From positions 148,867 to 212,866 of the forward strand of contig NZ_JAEKKT010000127.1 in NCBI RefSeq assembly GCF_019510245.1: DNA of 64,000 bases, read 5' to 3'. Source of the stretch: Streptomyces sp. (GTDB lineage: Bacteria; Actinomycetota; Actinomycetes; Streptomycetales; Streptomycetaceae). The translations under genes and the position numbers were made by a program. Of this stretch, positions 18,789 to 26,358 are shown one piece after another. The notes beneath the pieces are model-generated. The model had not been told where the DNA came from. It saw only the letters and a list, made by a program, of their open reading frames with translations, and did not search any database. Numbering within the stretch: the first letter of the stretch is position 1; every line of letters starts with the position of its first letter.

Positions 18789-18946
18789 GCCCCACCGACC
18801 TCACGTCCACGACCCCGCCGGCTGCGGGTCCACCGGCGTCAACACTTTCACATGGAGGGGCACCGGATGCGTGCGACGTCGATTGCCGAGGGCGGCACCG
18901 CCGGATCCCCGCCGTCGCCGCGGGGTGCGCCCGGCGGGGGGCGCGG

Positions 18947-19033
18947 GCTGTGTCGCCGTACGGCCGCCGCCGCCGCGTGAGCGCGGCCGCGGCTGTGTCG
19001 CCGTACGGCCGCCGCCGCGTGAGCGCGGCCGGC
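18947..19033. repeat. Tandem repeat, about 45-bp unit, two copies
   Basis: A unit beginning GCTGTGTCGCCGTACGGCCG occurs at 18947-18991 and again from 18992. The second copy lacks one GCC triplet. The tandem lies in the 354-bp gene-free stretch between the phosphodiesterase start and the next gene. I see no gene in this stretch; the frames through it have no family resemblance. Confidence 0.8.
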
Positions 19034-19060
19034 CACGACGGCGCCGCAGACGATCCACGG

Positions 19061-19118
19061 CACATCGCGGCACCACCAGCGGAGCCCTCCACATCGCGGC
19101 ACCACCCGCGGAGCCCTC
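19061..19118. repeat. Tandem repeat, 29-bp unit, two copies plus a degenerate third
   Basis: The unit begins CACATCGCGGCACCACC and ends GCGGAGCCCTC. It is repeated at 19061-19089 and 19090-19118 with one mismatch, followed by a partial copy (CTGCGGAGACCACCCGCGG) to about 19137. It abuts the 3' end of the gene at 19143-19574. Too few units and no spacers, so not CRISPR. Confidence 0.8.
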
Positions 19119-19142
19119 CTGCGGAGACCACCCGCGGGGCGC

Positions 19143-19574
19143 CTAGCGTCCGTCGTAGCCCGCCGTCGGCATCGACAGCCTGCGGTGGACCCGGGCCTTC
19201 ATCTGGGCGTCGTAGTACGGCTCGGCCCGGCCCACCGTCTCCACCCGGACCCCGCGTCTCGCGCACTCCGCCATGAAGTCCTCGACCGACGACAGCGCGC
19301 TCTCCAGGACCCGTCTGCTCGGGGCGACGAAGACGTCGAGGCCGGGCCGGACGCCGGTCCACAGGGCGCTGTGGTCGGGGCGCAGGCCGCGGACCAGGAG
19401 CTCGCGGGCGATGACGTAGCCGTGCTCGACGGCCCAGCGTGCGCACATCGCGTGCTGGCTGCGGGAGTCGACCAGGAAGGGGTCGATCTCCAGTTCCTCC
19501 AGCGGTGTCAGACTCGCGATCGCGGTCACCCGCACCGGCACGAGCCCGCCGGAGGCACCCCGCACCTGTCCCAT
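19143..19574 (-). CDS. Small serine-recombinase-like protein lacking the catalytic N-terminus
   Basis: A 143-residue protein of uncertain function. Its middle resembles the serine recombinase fold: SRSQHAMCARWAVEHGYVI matches the Q-x3-C/I-x2-A-x3-G helix, GLRPDHSALWTGVRPGLDVF matches the RPxL region, and SRRVLESALSSVEDFMAEC matches the helix that normally contains the RL-R motif. The Y-x-R-x-S active-site start is absent; instead it begins VTAIASLTPLEELEIDP. It may therefore be a non-catalytic paralogue. The ATG at 19574 has a GGAGG upstream. It is divergent from the MBL hydrolase gene (83 bp between starts). Resemblance is by eye only. Confidence 0.6.
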   Translation of the reverse strand: MGQVRGASGGLVPVRVTAIASLTPLEELEIDPFLVDSRSQHAMCARWAVEHGYVIARELLVRGLRPDHSALWTGVRPGLDVFVAPSRRVLESALSSVEDFMAECARRGVRVETVGRAEPYYDAQMKARVHRRLSMPTAGYDGR

Positions 19575-19657
19575 GGCGTCCCCCTCACCTCCGGGTTTCG
19601 CCGCCGACCCTACTCCTGCACGTAGGCTTCGGGGAGTCGCGCGAAGGAGGCAAAGAG

Positions 19658-20431
19658 GTGCCGGTGGAGATCACCTGGTGGGGTCACGCCACCTGCACGA
19701 TCGAGGATTCGGGCACACGCCTGCTCACCGATCCTCTGTTCGCGCGCCGGCTCGCCCACCTCCGGCGCCGCCGGGGCGCCCCGCCGCCGCCCGAGGCCCG
19801 CCGCGCGGACCTCGTGCTCGTCTCCCACCTGCACGCGGACCATCTGCACGCCCCCTCGCTCGCCGGGCTCGCCCCGGGCACGCGCCTGCTTGTGCCCCGG
19901 GGCGCACCACGGGCGGTCCCCGCGCTCCGCCGCCTCCGTCGGCTGCGGATCACCGAGGTGGAGGTCGGCGACGAGATACCGGTCGGTCCCCTCGTCGTAC
20001 GGGCCGTGCCCGCGCGGCACGACGGCCGCCGGCTGCCGGTCGGACCGCACCGCTCCCCCGCCCTCGGATACGTCGTCGAGGGCGCGGCGCGCACGTACTT
20101 CGCCGGGGACACCGGGCTGTTCGACGGGATGGCCGAGGCGGTCGGTCCGGTGGACGTGGCCCTGCTGCCGGTCGGCGGATGGGGGCCGTACCTCGGGGAG
20201 GGCCACCTGGACGCCGGGCGGGCGGCGCGGGCGCTGGCGCTGCTGGGACCGCGCAGCGCGGTGCCGGTGCACTACGGGACGTACTGGCCGATCGGCATGG
20301 ACGGGGTACGCCCGCACGAGTTCCATGCGCCCGGCGACGAGTTCGTGCGCCTCGCGGCCGAGTACGCGCCGCAGGTGGCGGTGCACAGGCTCGGCCACGG
20401 GGAGAGCGTGCGGCTGGAGGTCGCGCGGTGA
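19658..20431 (+). CDS. MBL-fold metal-dependent hydrolase
   Basis: A 257-residue metallo-beta-lactamase-fold protein of the UlaG-like group. The start EITWWGHATCTIEDSGTRLLTDP is typical. The metal site is VSHLHADHLHAP (HxHxDH), followed by YFAGDTGLFDGM and PVHYGTYWP. The GTG start at 19658 follows AAGGAGG with 7-nt spacing. Its stop overlaps the DedA gene by 4 bp (GTGA), so the two are coupled. A second MBL protein of a related type lies nearby on the opposite strand (21144-22406). The substrate is unknown. Confidence 0.88.
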   Translation: MPVEITWWGHATCTIEDSGTRLLTDPLFARRLAHLRRRRGAPPPPEARRADLVLVSHLHADHLHAPSLAGLAPGTRLLVPRGAPRAVPALRRLRRLRITEVEVGDEIPVGPLVVRAVPARHDGRRLPVGPHRSPALGYVVEGAARTYFAGDTGLFDGMAEAVGPVDVALLPVGGWGPYLGEGHLDAGRAARALALLGPRSAVPVHYGTYWPIGMDGVRPHEFHAPGDEFVRLAAEYAPQVAVHRLGHGESVRLEVAR

Positions 20432-21075
20432 GACTGCTGGTGGTCGTGGCGGCCGCCGCCGGCTCCACCGCGGCGACCTCGTCGACGTCGACCGAGTCCG
20501 CGCAGCAGGCGATCGGGTATCCGACGCTGTTCCTGCTGGTGCTGATCGGGGCGTTGGTGCCGGTGATACCGACGGGGGCGCTGGTGAGCTCGGCGGCGGT
20601 GGTGGCGTTTCACCAGACGGCGCCGTTCGCGCTGGCGCTGGTGTTCGTGACGGCGTCGCTGGCGGCCTTCCTGGGGGATGCGGCGCTGTACTGGCTGGGA
20701 CGGCGGGGGCTGCGGTCGAAGAACGGGTCGCGGTGGCTGGAGGCGATCCGGGCGCGGGCGCCGGAGGAGCGGCTGGCACAGGCGCAGGAGAAGCTGGCCG
20801 AGCACGGGGTCGCCGTGCTGGTGCTGTCCCGGCTGGTGCCGGCCGGCCGGATACCCGTCATGCTGGCGTGTCTGCTGGCGGAGTGGCCGCTGCGGCGGTT
20901 CGCGCGGGGGAACGTGGCGGCGTGCCTGGCGTGGGCGGTGACGTATCAGGTGATCGGGATCCTGGGTGGGTCGTTGTTCCCGGAGCCGTGGGAAGGGGTG
21001 GCGGCGGCGGTGGGGCTGACGGTGGCCATCGGTGTGGCGCCGAGTGTGTGGCGGCGGGTCCGGTCTGCCGGGTGA
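20428..21075 (+). CDS. DedA/VTT-domain membrane protein
   Basis: A 215-residue integral membrane protein. Several hydrophobic segments are present (TLFLLVLIGALVPVIPTGALV, ALALVFVTASLAAFLGDAALYW, LACLLAEWPLRRF, the last helix AVGLTVAIGVAPSVW). The VTT/SNARE-associated motif region reads FLGDAALYWLGRRGL and LVPAGRIPVMLA, where the family usually has GxxRFxPxxR. Family members act in lipid flipping and membrane homeostasis. It is translationally coupled to the MBL hydrolase upstream. The first about 30 residues are unusually Ser/Thr/Ala-rich. It ends at repeat copy D. Confidence 0.82.
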   Translation: MRLLVVVAAAAGSTAATSSTSTESAQQAIGYPTLFLLVLIGALVPVIPTGALVSSAAVVAFHQTAPFALALVFVTASLAAFLGDAALYWLGRRGLRSKNGSRWLEAIRARAPEERLAQAQEKLAEHGVAVLVLSRLVPAGRIPVMLACLLAEWPLRRFARGNVAACLAWAVTYQVIGILGGSLFPEPWEGVAAAVGLTVAIGVAPSVWRRVRSAG

Positions 21076-21084
21076 CGGTGCGTC

Positions 21085-21142
21085 GCGGGGCGCGGGTGCG
21101 TCGTGGTGGCTCGCGCGGTGTCCCGCGCCCCTGCCGGGGCGC
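21085..21142. repeat. Dispersed 3'-end repeat, copy D, with convergent-gene hairpin
   Basis: The core GTCGTGGTGGCTCGCGCGG-TGTCCC resembles the left part of copy B. It ends in GCGCCCC-tgcc-GGGGCGC (21125-21142), a perfect 7-bp stem. The repeat fills the space between two converging stop codons, so a two-way terminator is likely. Confidence 0.75.
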
Positions 21143-21143
21143 T

Positions 21144-22406
21144 CTAAGCGACGGCGCTGCCGATTGAGGTCCGCTCCAGAACCCTCGATCCCCCGACCGG
21201 CAGATCCCACAGGTCCTCTCGCCCCAACCCCGCCTTCTCCCAAGCCGCCCGTACCCGCGTCAGCGGTTCCAGCACCGGCTCCGCGGAGAGGATGAAGGTG
21301 CCCCAGTGCATCGGGGCCATCCGCCGGGCCCCCAGGTCCTCCGTCGCCCGGACCGCCTCCTCGGGGTCCAGGTGGACGTCGCTGAGCCACCAGCGGGGGT
21401 TGTAGGCGCCGATGGGCATCAGGGCAAGGTCGATGCCGGGGTAGCGGCGGCCGATGCGGGAGAACCAGTGGCCGTAGCCCGTGTCGCCGGCGAAGTACAC
21501 GCGGCCGCCGTCGGAGGCGGTGAGAACCCAGCCGCCCCAGAGGCTGTGGCAGGTGTCGGTGAGGGTGCGCTTGGACCAGTGGTGGGCGGGAACGAAGTCG
21601 AAGCGGACCCCGGACAGTTCGGCCGCCTCCCACCAGTCCAGCTCGGTGACGGTGGTGAAGCGGCGGCGCCGGAACCAGCGGCCGAGCCCGGCCGGCACGA
21701 ACACCGGGGTGTCGCGCGGGAGGCGGCGCAGGGTGGGGGCGTCCAGGTGGTCGTAGTGGTTGTGGCTGATGACGACCGCGTCGACGTGCGGCAGGGTCTC
21801 CCAGGGGACGCCGACCGGCGTGACGCGGGCGGGGGTGCCGAGGATGCGGCGGGACCAGACCGGGTCGGTGAGGACGGTCAGGCCACCGATGCGGACGACC
21901 CAACTGGCGTGTCCCGCCCAGGTGACGGCGACAGTGCCGGCGTCGGTGCGGGGCAGCGGGCCGGGTGCATAGGGCAGCCGGCCGACGTCGGCGAGGCCCT
22001 CGCGGCCGGGGCGCACGGAGCCCTCGCGGGCGAACCGGGCCATGGCCTTGAGGCCGGGCAGCGGGGCGGTCAGGCGGTCGTGGAAGGTCCGCGGCCAGAC
22101 CCGGAGTTCGCCCAGCGGTCGGGGGTCGGCCAGTGGCGGGAACGGCGGCGCGTACGGAGCCGGGGCCCTGCCGGGACCGGCTTCTGCGGGGGCCGTGGCA
22201 GGTGTGGTGAGGGCGGTCGTCGTCGGAGCGGTCGAGGGTGGAGCAGTCGTGGTCGGAGCGGTCGTCGTCGGAACGCTCACTGTCGGAGCAGGCGTAGTCG
22301 GAGCAGGCGTCGTCGGAACGGTCGCCGTCGGAACGGTCGTCGTGGTGGCAGTCGTCGTGGTGGCAGTCGTCGTCGCGGGCCCTGACTCATGCGTCTGCTG
22401 CGTCAT
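21144..22406 (-). CDS. MBL-fold hydrolase (NAPE-PLD/UlaG-like) with Thr/Pro-rich N-terminal repeat
   Basis: A 420-residue protein. Residues about 10-72 are almost only Thr, Ala, Pro and Val in short repeats. The hydrolase part follows: WAGHASWVVRIGGLTVLTDPVWS, the metal motif ISHNHYDHLDAP, FVPAHHWSKRT, RVYFAGDTGYGHWF and PMHWGTF. This pattern matches the NAPE-PLD-like group that acts on phospholipid or similar ester bonds. The ATG at 22406 overlaps the stop of the aminotransferase-like gene by 4 bp (ATGA), which fixes the start. No signal peptide precedes the Thr-rich part, so that segment is an odd cytoplasmic linker or tail. It is convergent with the DedA gene. Confidence 0.86.
   Translation of the reverse strand: MTQQTHESGPATTTATTTTATTTTVPTATVPTTPAPTTPAPTVSVPTTTAPTTTAPPSTAPTTTALTTPATAPAEAGPGRAPAPYAPPFPPLADPRPLGELRVWPRTFHDRLTAPLPGLKAMARFAREGSVRPGREGLADVGRLPYAPGPLPRTDAGTVAVTWAGHASWVVRIGGLTVLTDPVWSRRILGTPARVTPVGVPWETLPHVDAVVISHNHYDHLDAPTLRRLPRDTPVFVPAGLGRWFRRRRFTTVTELDWWEAAELSGVRFDFVPAHHWSKRTLTDTCHSLWGGWVLTASDGGRVYFAGDTGYGHWFSRIGRRYPGIDLALMPIGAYNPRWWLSDVHLDPEEAVRATEDLGARRMAPMHWGTFILSAEPVLEPLTRVRAAWEKAGLGREDLWDLPVGGSRVLERTSIGSAVA
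22200..22376 (-). repeat. In-gene Thr/Pro-encoding imperfect tandem repeats
   Basis: Short imperfect repeats of the form GTCGTCGGAGCGGTC and GTCGTCGTGGTGGCA on the plus strand encode the Thr/Ala/Pro/Val-rich N-terminal region of the MBL hydrolase at 21144-22406. Such DNA tends to vary in copy number between strains. Confidence 0.75.
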
Positions 22407-23707
22407 CGAGGAGGCTCCCATCGCTGAGCGTCGTCGCGGAGATCGTCGAGTACCGACTCCAGGGACATCAACGCGCGTTGCACGTGTGGCAGTTCCAACG
22501 GTGCGGGTGACGTGAGGCATTCCAGGCGTTCCGCGTCGGTGCCGCCCAGCAGCGGGCCGGTGGCGAGCCGGACGCGCAGCGCGCCGAGGTCGTCGCCGAA
22601 GCGGTGGCCGCCGGGTGCCGGCATGCCGAGCCGGGCGGTGAGGAAGTCCTCCAACTCCTGTGCGTCGCCGACCCCGTGGCCGACGAGCGCGGCGCGCAGC
22701 GGTTCCAGGTCGGCATACAGGTGGCGGCCGGCCTGCGGGGGACGGGCCAGCGCGCCGCCGGCGAGGACCGCGGCGTGTGCGGCGGCGGCGACACGCGCGT
22801 GCAGCCGTACGACGGCCTCCCGGCGCGCGCTGACCGGCTCGGGCTCCTCGAGCGCGTACCGCGCGGCGACCGCGACCGGTGCGGCGAGGCGGGCGCCCAC
22901 CGCCGTGAGGATGTCGAGCACGCGCGCGTGCAGGGCCCTGCCGCCGACGCTCTCCGGGAACCGGGCGACGGCTGCCGGCCAGCCGGCCGGCAGCAGGGCA
23001 CCGGCCAGGTCGGTGACGACGGTGACCTGGTCCGGGAGCATCTCGGCGGGGCTGAGCAGCACCGTCGCGTCCGGGGCGTGCAGGGTGTCGCGCCAGGTCT
23101 CGTCGCTGACCAGGTGCAGTCCCGCGCCGGTCGCGGCCTCGACGGTCTCGTGCAGCAGTTCGGGAGGGGCGACGGTGGCGGTGGGGTCGTCGGCGACGGA
23201 GAGCACGAGCAGCCGGGGGTCGCCGCCCTCGTCCCGGACCCGGCGCACGGTCTCCAGCAGCGCGTACGGGTCGGGGGCACCGCCGGACTCGGCCGGGGTG
23301 GCCACGTGGAAGACGGGCCGGCCGAGGAGCCGGGCGTACGGCGCCCACCAGGCGGCGCAGGGACGCGGCACCAGGACGTCGCCGCCGAGGGCCGCGGTGA
23401 GCGCCAGCAGCAGGGCGGGGGCGCCGGGTCCGGCGGTCACGCGGCCGGGCGGGGCGGGCAGCCCACGGCGTTCCCAGTAGCCGCAGGCCGCGTCCAGCAG
23501 CGCCGGTCCGCCGCCGACGGGCTCCTCCGCACCCAGGTTCGCGGCGGCGGCCAGGACGGAGGCGAGCTCGGGCAGGACGGGCAGCCCGTCGTCGGGCAGG
23601 GGCGGGCCGTAGCGGACGGGACCGTGGCCTTCGGGTGACGCCGGCCCGCTCTCCTCCGTGGAACTGCCGTTCGCCGGTCCGTGGGCCCCGGGATCCGTCC
23701 GCCGCAT
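22403..23707 (-). CDS. Aminotransferase class I/II-like protein with no lysine (probably non-catalytic as an aminotransferase)
   Basis: A 434-residue protein of the PLP fold-type I aminotransferase superfamily by pattern. It has the glycine-rich substrate/PLP loop (TAGPGAPALLLALTAALGG, about 91-109), a degenerate NPxxPTG (ADDPTATV, about 172-179), the pyridine-binding Asp in LVSDETWRDTL (D202), and the strand that should end in the Schiff-base lysine. There it reads VVTDLAGALLPAGWPAAVARFP where the family has SxSKxxxxxGWRxG. No lysine occurs anywhere in the protein, so an internal aldimine cannot form. The ATG at 23707 follows GGAGG; longer in-frame starts lack support. Its stop overlaps the MBL hydrolase start (ATGA). 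Confidence 0.8.
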   Translation of the reverse strand: MRRTDPGAHGPANGSSTEESGPASPEGHGPVRYGPPLPDDGLPVLPELASVLAAAANLGAEEPVGGGPALLDAACGYWERRGLPAPPGRVTAGPGAPALLLALTAALGGDVLVPRPCAAWWAPYARLLGRPVFHVATPAESGGAPDPYALLETVRRVRDEGGDPRLLVLSVADDPTATVAPPELLHETVEAATGAGLHLVSDETWRDTLHAPDATVLLSPAEMLPDQVTVVTDLAGALLPAGWPAAVARFPESVGGRALHARVLDILTAVGARLAAPVAVAARYALEEPEPVSARREAVVRLHARVAAAAHAAVLAGGALARPPQAGRHLYADLEPLRAALVGHGVGDAQELEDFLTARLGMPAPGGHRFGDDLGALRVRLATGPLLGGTDAERLECLTSPAPLELPHVQRALMSLESVLDDLRDDAQRWEPPR

Positions 23708-23805
23708 GTCCGCCTCCGCGCAGTCCGTGGTGCCGTGTGCTGTCCGGTCCGGGTCGTGCGTACGGTGCCGGAGTGGCCGCTCCGGAGTACCCGGCCGGGG
23801 ACCGG

Positions 23806-25065
23806 TCATCCGTCCGCGCCGGGCCTCCCGCCCCACAGCCGACGGGGCCACCCGCCCCACAGCCGGTACGCGGCACCGCAGCAGGCAGCCGCGATCAGCA
23901 TCCCGCCCGCGACCAGCGCCGGCACGGACGTGCTGTAGACGCCCCCGTCCCCGGCCGCCACCCCGTGCTGCAAGCCCGCCGCGGCACAGGACCCGTCACC
24001 GCCCCGGTCCCCGCCGCACTCCTGCCCGCCACCGCACGACTGCTGTCCTCCGGAGCAGGGCCGCTCACCGTTCCCGTGCGGAGCGTCGCCGTTGTCCCCC
24101 CGGGGATCCGCGGCGCCTACGTCACCGCGCGAGGCCGCATCACCGTCACCACGATCGCCGTGGGAGGCCGTGCCGTCGTCCCCGCGAGAAGCCGTGCCGT
24201 CATTCCCACGGACGCCGGTGCCCTCGTCGCCACGAACGCCGGTGCCCTCGTCGCCACGGACGCCGGCGCCCTCGTCACCGCGGACGCCGGCGCCCTCGTC
24301 AGCGCGGGCGGACATGCCGTCGTCCCCGCGCAGGGCCGTTCCGCCGTCCCCACCGGTGACCGTCCCGCCGTCCCCCCGGGGCACCGTGCCACCGCCGGCC
24401 TCCGGCACGGCCCCGCCACCGGCCTCCGGCGGAGCCCCACCACCGAGGTAGGGCACGGCCTCGCCACCGACCTCCGGTACAGCCCCGCCACCGACCTCCG
24501 GCGGAGCCCCACCTCCGACCTCCGGCACGACTCCGCCGCCGACCCCCGGCACAGCCCCACCGCCGCCCTGGAGGACAGTGCCGCCCTCCCCCTCCGCAGC
24601 CGCGCCGCCGTCGTCCCGCGTGACGGCCAGCCGCGCGCTCCAGGGCCGTCCCTGCTGTCCGCTCGCCGCCGGGCAGGTCCCGTCGACGGTCCGGGTACCG
24701 TCCCGTCCGGTGCCCGCCGCTTCCCCGGGCACGTCACCCGCCGCCGCGTCACCCTCCGTATAGCTCACCGGCCGGTCGCCGGAGACGACCTGGGCGGTGC
24801 CCCGGTAGAGCAGGCCGCTGCCCTGCTCGACCCTGGCCAGCCGTACGGTGCGCCCGGCGAACACCGACGACGTGGCGCCGATGGTCGCAGGCGCCTGTCC
24901 CGCAGGCTTCGCGCAGGTCACCGAGACGGTGACGACGGCACCGGGCCGGGCGTTGCCGGGGCTGATCTCGGCGGCGGGGTCGGCGGCCGCGGCGGCCGTG
25001 CCGGTGACGCCGAACGCGGCACCCGCCAGGACCGTGACGGACAGGGTGCGAACGGTGCGGCGCAT
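23806..25065 (-). CDS. Secreted/membrane-anchored Gly-rich repeat protein
   Basis: A 419-residue surface protein of unknown function. Residues 1-29 are a signal peptide (RRTVRTLSVTVLAGAAFGV then Ala-rich cleavage region). Residues 30-155 look like an Ig-like extracellular domain with a Cys pair (C51, C131). Residues about 165-330 are two blocks of 8-residue repeats, first GGGAVPEV-like, then GDEGTGVR-like. A cysteine cluster follows (C337, C344, C350, C360). A hydrophobic helix (STSVPALVAGGMLIAAACCGAAY) with a basic tail ends the protein, so it is anchored at the C-terminus. The ATG at 25065 has AAGGAG 9 nt upstream. It lies 98 bp upstream of the aminotransferase-like gene. Confidence 0.78.
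   Translation of the reverse strand: MRRTVRTLSVTVLAGAAFGVTGTAAAAADPAAEISPGNARPGAVVTVSVTCAKPAGQAPATIGATSSVFAGRTVRLARVEQGSGLLYRGTAQVVSGDRPVSYTEGDAAAGDVPGEAAGTGRDGTRTVDGTCPAASGQQGRPWSARLAVTRDDGGAAAEGEGGTVLQGGGGAVPGVGGGVVPEVGGGAPPEVGGGAVPEVGGEAVPYLGGGAPPEAGGGAVPEAGGGTVPRGDGGTVTGGDGGTALRGDDGMSARADEGAGVRGDEGAGVRGDEGTGVRGDEGTGVRGNDGTASRGDDGTASHGDRGDGDAASRGDVGAADPRGDNGDAPHGNGERPCSGGQQSCGGGQECGGDRGGDGSCAAAGLQHGVAAGDGGVYSTSVPALVAGGMLIAAACCGAAYRLWGGWPRRLWGGRPGADG
24076..24573 (-). repeat. Two blocks of 24-bp tandem repeats inside the surface-protein gene
   Basis: The DNA encodes about eight copies of an 8-residue GGG(A/T)(V/P)PE(V/A) unit and then about eleven copies of an 8-residue RGDEGxGV-like unit. 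On the plus strand the second block shows recurring GCCGGTGCCCTCGTC and GTCGCCACG strings. The regular 24-bp period suggests growth by slippage. Confidence 0.8.
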
Positions 25066-25241
25066 GGCAGGAGCTCCTTGCACGGACGACTCGGAGGCAC
25101 GGGGTCCGTACCCCCGCAGCCATCACAGCCCGGCCCACGTCGGGCCGCGCGCGGCCGGACCCCATTCGCGGGACACGCGCCCTCTTTCGGGTGACGTCGC
25201 GGCCCGGTTCCGGCGGGTCGGGAACGCCCGGGCGGATCCCC

Positions 25242-25266
25242 GTGTCGGTCACCTCTCCCCGGGTAC
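25242..25266 (+). promoter_or_regulatory. Sigma-B-like stress promoter
   Basis: GTGT (25242-25245), 15 nt, then GGGTAC (25261-25266) matches the Streptomyces SigB-type consensus GNNT-N14-16-GGGTAY. It lies 35 bp upstream of the ATG at 25302 in an otherwise gene-free 236-bp gap. Function is inferred from the match. Confidence 0.5.
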
Positions 25267-25301
25267 GCGGTCCGCACCCCTGATGTACCTGGAGGGAGAA
25301 C

Positions 25302-25682
25302 ATGCAGCGAGGCAGTGACCGGCTGAACGTGCACCGGGACGACGAGATGAAGCACGAGCTCCAGGGCCTGCTCAGGTCCGGGCACCCGACGCGTACCGAG
25401 GACTGGAACGACCCCGAACCGCCGGCCGAGGACGATCCGGAGGTGTACCGCGGTGCGGTGGTACCGGGGACGAGTGAGCGGGCGGCGCCGGAGAGCGTGC
25501 GCCTCGAGCTGTCCCGGTCCCTGACCCGGCACGACTTCCCGGCGGCCCCGCGGGAGCTGGCCGGCGTGCTGCGGCGCAAGAACGCCCCCGACGTCCTCGT
25601 CGAGCGGGTTTCCCGGCTGCCGCGTTCGGCACGCTACGGCAACCTGCTGGCGCTGGCCGAGGCGGTGGCCGGCGGGGAGTGA
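25302..25682 (+). CDS. DUF2795-domain protein
   Basis: A 126-residue protein. The C-terminal half (residues about 68-126) fits DUF2795: LELSRSLTRHDFPAAPRELAGVLRRKNAPDVLVERVSRLPRSARYGNLLALAEAV, given here in shorter blocks: SLTRHDFPA, LRRKNAPDVLVERV, LPRSARYGN. The N-terminal half is polar and acidic and may be disordered. The role of the domain is not established. The ATG at 25302 follows GGAGGGAGAAC. A sigma-B-like promoter precedes it, and the PfpI gene begins 80 bp after its stop, so both may be stress-induced. Confidence 0.8.
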   Translation: MQRGSDRLNVHRDDEMKHELQGLLRSGHPTRTEDWNDPEPPAEDDPEVYRGAVVPGTSERAAPESVRLELSRSLTRHDFPAAPRELAGVLRRKNAPDVLVERVSRLPRSARYGNLLALAEAVAGGE

Positions 25683-25762
25683 ACCGGAGCACAGAGAACG
25701 AACGAAGCCGCGCGCCGGCGGGCCGCCCGTCCGCCGGCGTGCCACGGAAGGGATGGAGCATC

Positions 25763-26311
25763 ATGCGTATCGCGTTTCTGGTCGCGCCCGAGGGCGTCGA
25801 GCAGGTGGAGCTGACCGAGCCGTGGAAGGCGGTCTCCGACGCCGGGCACGAGCCGGTGCTGGTGTCGACGAAGCCGGGGAAGATCCAGGCCTTCGACCAC
25901 CTGGACAAGGCCGAGACGTTTCCGGTGGACGAGGTGGCCGGCGAGACGTCGGCGGGCTCGTTCGGAGGGCTCGTGCTGCCGGGCGGGGTGGCCAACCCGG
26001 ACTTCCTGCGGATGGACGAGAAGGCCGTCGCGTTCGTGAGGGACTTCTTCGACGGCGGCCGGCCGGTCGCGGCGATCTGCCACGCCCCCTGGACCCTGGT
26101 CGAGGCGGATGTCGTGCGCGGCCGGACGCTGACGTCCTGGCCGAGCCTGCGGACCGACATCCGCAACGCCGGGGGCACCTGGGTCGACGAGCAGGTCAAG
26201 GTCTGCGACGGCGGCCCGAACACGCTGGTCACCAGCCGCAAGCCGGACGATCTCAAGGCGTTCTGCGAGGCCTTCGTCGACGTGTTCGCCCAGTCCGCGA
26301 CGGCCGGCTGA
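25763..26311 (+). CDS. DJ-1/PfpI-family type 1 glutamine-amidotransferase-like protein
   Basis: A 182-residue DJ-1/PfpI superfamily member. The nucleophile elbow is AAICHAPWTLVEAD with Cys and the adjacent His, and the family starts are visible (RIAFLVAPEGVEQVELTEPW and GGLVLPGGVANPD). Related proteins are general stress proteins with protease, deglycase or chaperone activity claimed. The ATG at 25763 starts right at the first beta strand; GGAAGGGATGG lies upstream. It follows the DUF2795 gene and is convergent with a DUF6158 gene across a hairpin. Confidence 0.9.
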   Translation: MRIAFLVAPEGVEQVELTEPWKAVSDAGHEPVLVSTKPGKIQAFDHLDKAETFPVDEVAGETSAGSFGGLVLPGGVANPDFLRMDEKAVAFVRDFFDGGRPVAAICHAPWTLVEADVVRGRTLTSWPSLRTDIRNAGGTWVDEQVKVCDGGPNTLVTSRKPDDLKAFCEAFVDVFAQSATAG

Positions 26312-26337
26312 GACCGGTATCGCCCGGCCGGGCCCCG

Positions 26338-26355
26338 CGCCGCCGACCGGCGGCG
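26338..26355. terminator. Hairpin between convergent genes
   Basis: CGCCGCC-gacc-GGCGGCG is a perfect 7-bp stem in the 47-bp gap between the PfpI stop and the DUF6158 stop. It could terminate both. Confidence 0.5.
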
Positions 26356-26358
26356 GCG

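Noticed and set aside
19061..19118. 29-bp repeats considered as a CRISPR array
   Set aside because: The two units abut without spacers and no cas gene is in the window.
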